A stretch of DNA of 5,208 nt, taken from contig CANHLB010000142.1 of the NCBI GenBank assembly GCA_947461335.1, forward strand, positions 1 to 5,208, in the 5' to 3' direction. A program made the translations under genes and the position numbers. Source of the DNA: Burkholderiaceae bacterium. Its GTDB lineage: Bacteria > Pseudomonadota > Gammaproteobacteria > Burkholderiales > Burkholderiaceae. The notes beneath the pieces were generated by a model. The model ran no database searches, had not been told where the DNA came from, and saw nothing but the letters and a program-made list of their open reading frames with translations. Every line of letters begins with the position of its first letter. Within the stretch, counting starts at the first letter, position 1. This document shows positions 1-5,044 of this stretch, piece by piece.

Positions 1-178
1 CAATGCAGGCGCGCGCCTGAAAACTGTCTTCTAATCGCGGGTCGCGGCATACGGCACACCAACCCTGCGCCTCATTACAACGGGGGAGGGGCAACCCCGA
101 GAGTCTTTTAAAGGGCGACTCTAAGCTCCACGATGAAAACCTGAATCAGGCTCCTATCGGGCCAATAAATTGGCTAGA
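1..178 (-). promoter_or_regulatory. Structured 5' leader of a leftward gene, probably rne (RNase E)
   Basis: No convincing coding sequence lies here. Read on the minus strand, downstream of a TATAAT box, there is a series of inverted repeats: GCCAA-TTTA-TTGGC (174-161), CCTGATTCAGG (150-140), AGAGTC/GACTCT with an 11-nt A/T-rich loop (122-100), GGGG-TTG-CCCC (98-88), CGCG-ACC-CGCG (46-36) and the perfect palindrome CAGGCGCGCGCCTG (19-6). This points to a leader of at least about 175 nt that continues out of the window. In E. coli and, as far as I recall, in many betaproteobacteria, rne is divergent from rluC, and E. coli rne has a long structured leader through which RNase E controls its own mRNA. 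Naming the gene rne is inference from position, because its start codon is not in the window. It does not obviously match any leader family I can recall in detail. Confidence 0.5.
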
Positions 179-184
179 GCGTTG

Positions 185-210
185 ATTATACGGCACAAGT
201 TGAATGACAA
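185..210 (-). promoter_or_regulatory. Candidate sigma70 promoter for the leftward gene (probably rne)
   Basis: The minus strand has a perfect TATAAT at 190-185. The best -35 match is TTGTCA at 210-205, but the spacer is only 14 nt, and hexamers at 16-18 nt spacing match poorly, so the -35 assignment is uncertain. Transcription would begin near 178-175, immediately before the first stem-loop of the leader. The exact -10 match supports a promoter; the weak -35 spacing may mean moderate strength or help from an activator. Confidence 0.45.
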
Positions 211-228
211 TGGGGTATTGTTAAGTCC

Positions 229-245
229 CTTGCCAGCGTGGCAAG
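229..245. repeat. Perfect inverted repeat just upstream of rluC
   Basis: CTTGCCA-GCG-TGGCAAG is a 7-bp perfect inverted repeat with a 3-base centre, ending 11 bases before the rluC ATG. The right arm contains part of the only Shine-Dalgarno-like stretch for rluC (AAGAG, 243-247). As RNA it could fold into a hairpin that partly hides the ribosome-binding site; as DNA it could be an operator between the two divergent genes. No T-run follows it, so it is not a plus-strand terminator. The sequence alone does not separate the RNA reading from the DNA reading. Confidence 0.5.
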
Positions 246-256
246 AGCACTAAATC

Positions 257-1270
257 ATGAAAACAGACCCTATTTCTAAGCCAAGCAAGTCAAAAGCAGT
301 CCCACCCGCGGTCCATTTGCAGACCATTGGTCCGGAAGAGGCTGGCCAGCGCTTGGACAACTATTTACTTCGATGGGCTAAAGGGGTACCCAAAAGTCAC
401 GTTTACCGAATTATTCGATCGGGCGAAGTGCGGGTGAATAAGAAACGGGCTGAGCCAACTACCCGCTTGATTGAGGGTGATGTAGTTAGGGTTCCTCCTG
501 TCAGAATTGCTGAACCTGAGCAAATGGCAGCCGTCAATAGCGCCCAAACTAAATCTCGGGCTCATAGCTATTCAGACAAAATGCCGATTCTATTTGAGGA
601 CGAGGCTCTCTTAATTGTGGATAAGCCTCCTGGCTTAGCAGTACACGGTGGATCTGGAATTGCCTTGGGAGTGATTGAGACTTTGCGTATCACCCGCCCT
701 GAACTGAAATTCTTAGAATTGGTGCACCGTTTGGATCGAGATACTTCTGGTGTATTGCTGTTGGCAAAAAAGCGCAGCGCTTTAGTGGAGTTACACCGTC
801 AAATTCGCGAAGGTCAAACCGATAAGCGTTATTACTTACTTGCCCATGGTGAAATACAGCAAGGTGCTCAAGTAATGCAGCTCAAATACCCGCTGCATAA
901 ATATCTCTTGGCTAATGGTGAGCGCAGAGTGCGCGTAGACCCAGACGGCTTACCAAGTCACACTGCTTTGCGTGTTGCTAAAACAATGAAGCGTGAAGAG
1001 GCTGCGATTACTCTGGCTGAGGCCCAATTAAAAACAGGCCGCACCCACCAGATCCGTGTACATCTTCAGAAACTCGGCCATGCGATCTTGGGTGATGACA
1101 AGTATGGATTTGAAGATCAAGATAAAGTGATTAAATCCAAACGTCTCTATCTCCATGCCCACCTTGCGGGCTTCACACATCCACGAACTGGTGAGAAGAT
1201 GAGAATTGAATCACCCTTGCCAGCTGAATTTGCAGCCATGATGAAAAACTTTGAACCTACAGAAGAGTAA
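257..1270 (+). CDS. rluC: 23S rRNA pseudouridine synthase RluC
   Basis: RluA-family pseudouridine synthase of 337 aa, close to E. coli RluC at about 319. By family knowledge RluC isomerises U955, U2504 and U2580 of 23S rRNA. An S4 RNA-binding domain spans about residues 30-84 (QRLDNYLLRW onward). The synthase domain follows a linker and shows KPPGLAVHGGSG (123-134), the catalytic motif HRLDRDTSG (157-165) with presumed nucleophile Asp160, and GRTHQIRVH (261-269). The HGGSG signature favours RluC over RluD or RluA. The ATG at 257 has a weak upstream AAGAG (243-247) partly inside an inverted repeat. Residues 1-20 are a polar, basic extension that could be untranslated if a later start were used, but no in-frame ATG precedes the S4 domain. 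No convincing plus-strand promoter was found. The stop overlaps the next start (TAATG). Confidence 0.95.
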   Translation: MKTDPISKPSKSKAVPPAVHLQTIGPEEAGQRLDNYLLRWAKGVPKSHVYRIIRSGEVRVNKKRAEPTTRLIEGDVVRVPPVRIAEPEQMAAVNSAQTKSRAHSYSDKMPILFEDEALLIVDKPPGLAVHGGSGIALGVIETLRITRPELKFLELVHRLDRDTSGVLLLAKKRSALVELHRQIREGQTDKRYYLLAHGEIQQGAQVMQLKYPLHKYLLANGERRVRVDPDGLPSHTALRVAKTMKREEAAITLAEAQLKTGRTHQIRVHLQKLGHAILGDDKYGFEDQDKVIKSKRLYLHAHLAGFTHPRTGEKMRIESPLPAEFAAMMKNFEPTEE

Positions 1271-1956
1271 TGACCCAAATCAGTCAATTCGGAGAAAAAT
1301 CCGATCGCCGTTACGACCTCATTGTGTGGGACTGGGATGGAACCATTATGGATTCCACTCCAACTATCGTCGACTGCATTCAGCAGGCCTGTCGCGACTT
1401 GGGTTTTAAAGAACCCGATGATGCTTTAGCAAGCTCAGTGATTGGTTTAGGAATTGCCGATTCTTTGCGCAGAGCAGTTCCCTGGATTGAACCGGTGCAC
1501 TTTCCAAAATTGACGGATCGTTTTCGTTATCACTATCTTGCTAAGGATCATGAGCTCGATTTATTTACGGGGATTCGAGAGCTCTTAGAAAAGCTTCGAG
1601 CGGATCAATATCTCTTGGGTGTTGCCACTGGTAAATCGAGAGTGGGTTTAGACCGATCTCTAAAACACCATCAAATTGGCCATCTCTTTCATGAAACACG
1701 CACGGCGGATGAATCTTTCTCAAAGCCACATCCTGGAATGTTGCTAGAGTTATCAGATGCCACGCAAGTCCCTACTCGTCGTATGCTGATGGTGGGTGAC
1801 ACTACCCATGATTTAGATATGGCGGCTAACGCTGGCGTAGATGCCATTGCCGTGACCTACGGAGCCCACCCGCCAGATACCCTGAAGACCTCAAAGTCAT
1901 TAGCGCATGTGGATGATGTAGCACAACTGTCACAATGGCTGAAACAGAACCTGTAA
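1270..1956 (+). CDS. HAD-superfamily phosphatase, phosphoglycolate phosphatase-like
   Basis: HAD hydrolase of 228 aa with all four motifs: DWDGT (21-25; nucleophile Asp21, acid/base Asp23), motif II Thr120 in VATGKS, motif III Lys152 in SKPHP, and motif IV GDTTHD (176-181) with Asp177 and Asp181. The helical segment between motifs I and II (about 28-100) is the cap that makes this subfamily IA, the group of Gph, PpaX and beta-phosphoglucomutase. The likely reaction is phosphate-monoester hydrolysis in the cytosol. Phosphoglycolate is only a guess, since the cap decides the substrate and cannot be read reliably here. Its ATG shares one base with the rluC stop, and the purine-rich GAAGAG sits too close to act as a normal ribosome-binding site, so translation is probably coupled to rluC. 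The protein is intact. Confidence 0.88.
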   Translation: MTQISQFGEKSDRRYDLIVWDWDGTIMDSTPTIVDCIQQACRDLGFKEPDDALASSVIGLGIADSLRRAVPWIEPVHFPKLTDRFRYHYLAKDHELDLFTGIRELLEKLRADQYLLGVATGKSRVGLDRSLKHHQIGHLFHETRTADESFSKPHPGMLLELSDATQVPTRRMLMVGDTTHDLDMAANAGVDAIAVTYGAHPPDTLKTSKSLAHVDDVAQLSQWLKQNL

Positions 1957-1984
1957 GCAAATAGCGAACACTAAGGAATCGAAG

Positions 1985-2932
1985 ATGGAAAATAATCCAA
2001 ATCCCAACTGGGAACGTCAAGCTCTTGAGCATCTGCTCCTAGAAAACTTAAAAGAAACACGTAAGGCGCGTCGCTGGAGAGTAGTTTTACGCATACTCAC
2101 TTTGTTAGTCCTCGTTGCAGTCATTCTGTCCGTATTTGACTTTCATATTCCTGGGCGCGGAATGGGCACAGAAAAACATACTGCGATGGTGACGCTAGAA
2201 GGTGAAATTTCATCTAGCTCCATGGCTAATGCATTGGATATCAACTCTTCGCTATTGTCTGCTTTTGAAAATGAGAATAGCGCTGGGGTTGTTCTGCGTA
2301 TCAATAGCCCAGGCGGATCTCCCGTTCAAGCAGGAATGATTAATGATGAGATTCATCGTTTGCGTAAGCTTTATCCAAACAAACCTTTTTATGTAGTGGT
2401 TGAAGATATTTGCGCCTCTGGCGGTTACTACGTAGCAGTTGCTGCCGATCAAATCTTGGTGGATAAAGCCAGCCTAGTTGGTTCCATTGGCGTGATCATG
2501 GAAGGCTTTGGTTTCACGGGCTTAATGGATAAATTAGGGGTGAGTCGTCGCATGATCACTGCGGGATCGAATAAAGGCATGCTCGATCCATTTAGCAAAG
2601 AAGATCCCAAGCAAGTTGAAATGGTCAAAACCATGATCGACGAAATTCATCAGCAATTTATTGCGGTGGTGAAGGAGGGTCGTGGCACACGCTTAAAAGA
2701 TGTACCTGAATTATTCACGGGCCGCATTTGGAATGGCGAGCAGGCTGTCAAGATTGGTCTGGCAGATGGTTATGGCACGGTCGATACTGTAGCGCGCGAT
2801 ATCTTTAAAGCGCCGGATATTCTGGACTACACCATGAAAGAAAATTTTGCAGAGCGTGTTGCTAAGCGCTTTGGTGCTGAGGCTGGTGCAGCTGCTGGCA
2901 AGGCTTTAGTAAAGACACCAGATTTAAAGTAA
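1985..2932 (+). CDS. sppA: SppA-type S49 serine peptidase (signal peptide peptidase), membrane-anchored
   Basis: Peptidase of family S49, 315 aa, the short single-domain form (E. coli SppA is a double-length fusion of about 618 aa). Residues 1-32 are polar and end in basic RKARRWR; a transmembrane helix spans about 33-51, so the catalytic part should face the periplasm. Motifs are NSPGGSP (107-113), the nucleophile region CASGGYYVA (143-151) with Ser145, SLVGSIGV (163-170), and Lys197 in AGSNKGMLDPF as the likely general base. The 52-residue gap from Ser145 to Lys197 equals that of the Bacillus SppA dyad (Ser147/Lys199, from memory). The family degrades leftover signal peptides and other membrane-associated peptides. 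The start is supported by AAGGA at 1973-1977, seven bases before the ATG. It lies 28 bp after the HAD gene and is last in the set, followed by a terminator. The C-terminus is alanine-rich. Confidence 0.92.
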   Translation: MENNPNPNWERQALEHLLLENLKETRKARRWRVVLRILTLLVLVAVILSVFDFHIPGRGMGTEKHTAMVTLEGEISSSSMANALDINSSLLSAFENENSAGVVLRINSPGGSPVQAGMINDEIHRLRKLYPNKPFYVVVEDICASGGYYVAVAADQILVDKASLVGSIGVIMEGFGFTGLMDKLGVSRRMITAGSNKGMLDPFSKEDPKQVEMVKTMIDEIHQQFIAVVKEGRGTRLKDVPELFTGRIWNGEQAVKIGLADGYGTVDTVARDIFKAPDILDYTMKENFAERVAKRFGAEAGAAAGKALVKTPDLK

Positions 2933-2952
2933 GCATTCGTAAGAGATAAGAA

Positions 2953-3723
2953 CTAGGCCAACAGTAGAAATACCGTTGGCCTATTTTGTAGTGAAGCGCA
3001 TGCCGCCTCATTTGGATATTGCTTACGCCAATCTGCCACTGCTAATGTTGTCATCATTTCTGATGCGAGGCTGAGATCTACTCCTAAGCAAAGCAAGGTT
3101 TGCGGTGCTAAAGAACTCAAGCAAGCCATTAGCATCGCCGAATTGCGATAGGGTGTCTCAATCCAAATTTGAGTTTGCTGAAGCTTTCGGGATTCCATCT
3201 CAAGCTGTTTGAGTTTAACGCTGCGCTCTTGGTTGTCCTGCGGTAAGTAACCCTGAAAAGCAAAGCGCTGGCCATTGAGACCGCTACCCATCAATCCCAA
3301 CAAGATCGAGCTTGGCCCAACCAAGGGTTTTACTCGGGCACCTAGTTGATGTGCGCCAAGGACTAGCTCTGCGCCAGGATCAGCAACTCCAGGAACGCCT
3401 GCTTCTGACATCAGCCCCATATCATATCCAGCAAGCAGTGGCTTGAGTAAATCAGCAGGTTTTACAGCATCACCATACTTTGCATTGCGAGCGGCGCCAC
3501 GCCATTCACTCATTTGCATTTCTTGAATAGTACAAGCAAGCGGAGAAACACTGTCGATCGCTTTTAATAAAGCGCGTGCTGTTTTGGCGTCTTCCACAAT
3601 CCAATATTTTAGTTTTGCTGCTTGAGTAATGGTTTCGCTTGGCATTACCCACGGCAATTGTTCGCTGCGCGCATCATCGCCCAAAGTATTGGGAACAAGA
3701 TAGAGAGTGCCTAACTTTGTCAT
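2953..3723 (-). CDS. SAM-dependent methyltransferase, tetrapyrrole-methylase fold (RsmI-related)
   Basis: Protein of 256 aa with the TP_methylase fold in the RsmI-like order: GTLYLVPNTLGD (5-16), where RsmI has GTLYVVATPIGN; VEDAKTARALL (43-53), matching the RsmI AEDTR region; MSEAGVPGVADPG (105-117), matching SDAGTPxxxDPG; LVGPSSILLGLMGSGL (134-149), the glycine/serine-rich SAM-binding stretch; and FAFQGYLPQD (154-163). Key motifs differ (NTLGD for TPIGN, EDAK for EDTR, SEAGVP for SDAGTP), and the C-terminal region of the 286-aa RsmI is shorter here. It is therefore probably a paralogue, and a true rsmI (16S rRNA C1402 2'-O-methylation) would be expected elsewhere; its substrate is unknown to me. 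The ATG overlaps the maf stop as ATGA and has no Shine-Dalgarno, which suggests translational coupling. Its 3' end forms the stem of the opposing terminator. Confidence 0.85.
   Translation of the reverse strand: MTKLGTLYLVPNTLGDDARSEQLPWVMPSETITQAAKLKYWIVEDAKTARALLKAIDSVSPLACTIQEMQMSEWRGAARNAKYGDAVKPADLLKPLLAGYDMGLMSEAGVPGVADPGAELVLGAHQLGARVKPLVGPSSILLGLMGSGLNGQRFAFQGYLPQDNQERSVKLKQLEMESRKLQQTQIWIETPYRNSAMLMACLSSLAPQTLLCLGVDLSLASEMMTTLAVADWRKQYPNEAACASLQNRPTVFLLLA
2954..2987 (+). terminator. Rho-independent terminator of the rluC-HAD-sppA set, overlapping the opposing gene's 3' end
   Basis: TAGGCCAAC (2954-2962) pairs perfectly with GTTGGCCTA (2975-2983). After one A/C mismatch, a further GTA/TAC pairing closes on a GAAA tetraloop (2967-2970). 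TTTT follows at 2984-2987, as expected for plus-strand intrinsic termination, 22 bases after the sppA stop. The T-run is short (four, then G). The whole element lies inside the last codons of the minus-strand methyltransferase gene, whose stop is 2955-2953. On the minus strand the stem is followed by a looser T-rich stretch (GTTCTTATCT), so weak bidirectional function is possible. Confidence 0.8.
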
Positions 3724-4322
3724 GCGGGAATAACAAAACCAGCGTCACGTAATAAACCCGTTAAGGCAATCAGCGGCAAACCTATAAGGGCAGTGGGATC
3801 ATCACTCTGAATGGACTCTAGTAGGGTGATGCCTAGGCCTTCTGACTTAGCGCTACCAGCACAGTCATAAGGTTCTTCTGCCAATAAATAACTTTCTAAA
3901 ACATCATCAGACAGTTTGCGAAAAGTCACTTCAGTGGAAATATTTAATGTAGTTTGTATATCACCCTTCATTAAGCATAGCGCTGTATGAAAAGTCACTG
4001 TTTGGCCGCGCATGAGTTGTAGTTGCGCTAAGGCCCTCTCAAAATTTCCAGGCTTACCAATGGCAGCCCCACATAAATCGGCGACTTGATCAGAACCAAT
4101 CACCCAAGCATGTGGATGTTCTTTAGATACTGCTGCAGCTTTTGCGTTTGCTAGGCGTAAGGCTAATTCAAGAGTACTTTCTCCAGTCAGCGGTGTTTCA
4201 TCCACTTTAGGAGAGACCACTTCAAAAGGAATACGCAAACGCTCGAGGAGCTCTTTGCGATACGCAGATGTAGACGCCAAAATAAGAAGTGGATTTTTGG
4301 GTGAATGGATTAAATTACTCAT
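3720..4322 (-). CDS. yceF: Maf/YceF-family nucleotide pyrophosphatase (7-methyl-GTP type)
   Basis: Maf-like protein of 200 aa (E. coli YceF about 194). Family motifs are LASTSAYRKELLERL (15-29), VDE (40-42), IGSDQV (75-80) with presumed catalytic Asp78, GKPG (89-92), CAGSAKSEGLG (154-164) and DPTALIGLPLIAL (175-187). The GSDQV and AGSxKSEG forms fit the YceF/m7GTP subgroup; the dTTP/UTP subgroup typically has GADT and AGxYxIQG. By family knowledge it hydrolyses m7GTP or similar modified nucleotides to the monophosphate and pyrophosphate, acting as a housecleaning enzyme in the cytosol. The ATG at 4322 is the only reasonable start before the ASTS motif; the ribosome-binding site is weak (GAAAG well upstream). 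It is divergent from yceD with 41 bp between starts, the E. coli arrangement, and its stop overlaps the methyltransferase start. Confidence 0.93.
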   Translation of the reverse strand: MSNLIHSPKNPLLILASTSAYRKELLERLRIPFEVVSPKVDETPLTGESTLELALRLANAKAAAVSKEHPHAWVIGSDQVADLCGAAIGKPGNFERALAQLQLMRGQTVTFHTALCLMKGDIQTTLNISTEVTFRKLSDDVLESYLLAEEPYDCAGSAKSEGLGITLLESIQSDDPTALIGLPLIALTGLLRDAGFVIPA

Positions 4323-4327
4323 TGCTG

Positions 4328-4357
4328 CTGACTTTCGTGGGTGCCTTGATTTAGACT
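4328..4357 (+). promoter_or_regulatory. Candidate promoter for yceD-rpmF, possibly giving a leaderless transcript
   Basis: CTGACT (4328-4333) and TAGACT (4352-4357) each match sigma70 boxes at four of six positions, with an 18-nt spacer. The predicted start is close to 4364, which is the A of the yceD ATG. No Shine-Dalgarno precedes that ATG, so leaderless translation is possible. The -10 overlaps the candidate maf -10 on the opposite strand. A promoter further upstream, inside maf, is an equally good explanation. Confidence 0.28.
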
Positions 4358-4378
4358 GATGCCATGAATCGTAATCAA
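4350..4378 (-). promoter_or_regulatory. Candidate promoter for maf-methyltransferase
   Basis: The minus strand shows TTGATT (4378-4373), a 17-nt spacer, and TCTAAA (4355-4350), each matching the sigma70 consensus at four of six positions. The start site would be near 4343, giving a leader of about 20 nt to the maf ATG. The -35 box would lie inside the first codons of yceD. This is a weak match chosen for correct spacing and position. Confidence 0.3.
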
Positions 4379-4942
4379 GTTTTACCTCAAGTCCAGCTAT
4401 CTGCCGAACCTAGTGCTTTAAAAAAGGTTGATTTTTGTGCTCCACAGTCCTACCAGGGGGCTGGCTTTTTGGCTATTGACGATATGCCTAGGCTTGCTAA
4501 GGAGGCCTCAAGCATTGCTTCAGGGGATGGTTTTACCTGGCATATCCAGACCCATTTTGAAGATTCTCCTGGTAGCGAACCTCACCAAATCCTCGAAATG
4601 GACTTAAAAGGCTGTTTGCACCTGGTCTGTCAACGTTGCTTACAGGACTGCACGGTGGATTTAGATGAGAAGCGCCGCTTTGTGTTGGTCGCTTCAGAGG
4701 CTGAGGCAGATGCGTATCCGCTTGAGGATGAGGAGCAGGAGCCACTTGTTGCTAGCCAGCATTTCAACCTCTTGGAGACCATAGAGGACGAGGTTTTGCT
4801 GTCTTTACCCTTGATTCCAAAGCATCCAGATGGCTTTTGTGAGCCTCACGCTACGGTTTTTGGGCTAGAAGAAGGAGATGAGGGGATGGAGGAACGAGAA
4901 AATCCCTTTAACATATTGAAAAATATGAAGAAAAACTCATAA
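4364..4942 (+). CDS. yceD: YceD / DUF177 family protein, 23S rRNA accumulation factor
   Basis: DUF177 protein of 192 aa (E. coli YceD about 173). Recognisable parts are LKGCLHLVCQRCLQDC (81-96) with the family CxxC pair Cys89/Cys92, the acidic stretch EDEEQEP (121-127), the motif EDEVLLSLPLIPKHPDGFC (141-159), and the C-terminal NPFNILKNMKK, which corresponds to NPFAVLASLKRK in E. coli. The family has been linked to accumulation of 23S rRNA in bacteria and plant chloroplasts; the mechanism is not known to me. The cysteines could bind a metal, but that is inference. The gene sits directly upstream of rpmF, a pairing seen very widely in bacteria. The ATG at 4364 has no Shine-Dalgarno; the N-terminal LPQVQLSAEPSALKK resembles the start of the E. 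coli protein, which supports this start. Confidence 0.92.
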   Translation: MNRNQVLPQVQLSAEPSALKKVDFCAPQSYQGAGFLAIDDMPRLAKEASSIASGDGFTWHIQTHFEDSPGSEPHQILEMDLKGCLHLVCQRCLQDCTVDLDEKRRFVLVASEAEADAYPLEDEEQEPLVASQHFNLLETIEDEVLLSLPLIPKHPDGFCEPHATVFGLEEGDEGMEERENPFNILKNMKKNS

Positions 4943-5012
4943 ATCAGACTCTTCTCCCCTTGTTGTTTTAAGAGGTCTCTGTCGATAAATCAAGCATTTA
5001 GACGCTTTTCCA

Positions 5013-5021
5013 TGCTAGAAT
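5013..5021 (+). promoter_or_regulatory. Candidate extended -10 promoter for rpmF
   Basis: TGC-TAGAAT forms an extended -10 element (TGn at 5013-5015, then TAGAAT matching TATAAT at five of six positions). No good -35 hexamer lies 16-18 nt upstream, which is tolerable for extended -10 promoters. It sits in the 102-bp gap between yceD and rpmF and would give a leader of about 17 nt containing the strong ribosome-binding site at 5033-5038. It would allow L32 expression beyond read-through from yceD. Confidence 0.45.
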
Positions 5022-5044
5022 ATTGCCTTGCTTAGGAGTTCAAT

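Noticed and set aside
1..50. Minus-strand frame opening with ATG at 50 and running off the window edge (MPRPAIRRQFSGARLH), a possible start of the left gene.
   Set aside because: It does not resemble an RNase E N-terminus (MKRMLxNATQ type), lacks a ribosome-binding site, and is largely made of palindromic GC-rich sequence.
31..75. Minus-strand 14-codon frame (MRRRVGVPYAATRD) within the presumed rne leader, a possible upstream ORF.
   Set aside because: There is no Shine-Dalgarno before its ATG, and frames this short are common by chance in GC-rich sequence.
182..211. Plus-strand TTGATT (182-187) with GACAAT (206-211) as an rluC promoter.
   Set aside because: Both boxes match at only four of six positions with an 18-nt spacer, and they overlap the better minus-strand promoter.
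365..565. Open frames on the strand opposite rluC, and similar ones opposite or across the HAD, sppA and yceD genes (1826-2032, 2252-2452, 2449-2634, 4533-4745).
   Set aside because: They have no recognisable motifs, and each lies within or mostly within a well-supported gene, as expected for chance antisense frames.
4946..4978. Imperfect inverted repeat AGACTCTT / AAGAGGTCT after the yceD stop, a possible terminator or L32-linked leader.
   Set aside because: It has a bulged G, a 16-nt loop and no following T-run; it would also cut off rpmF from its usual co-transcription partner.
4992..5009. AAGC...GCTTTT in the yceD-rpmF gap, resembling a small terminator.
   Set aside because: The stem is only four base pairs with an 8-nt loop, too weak to terminate.
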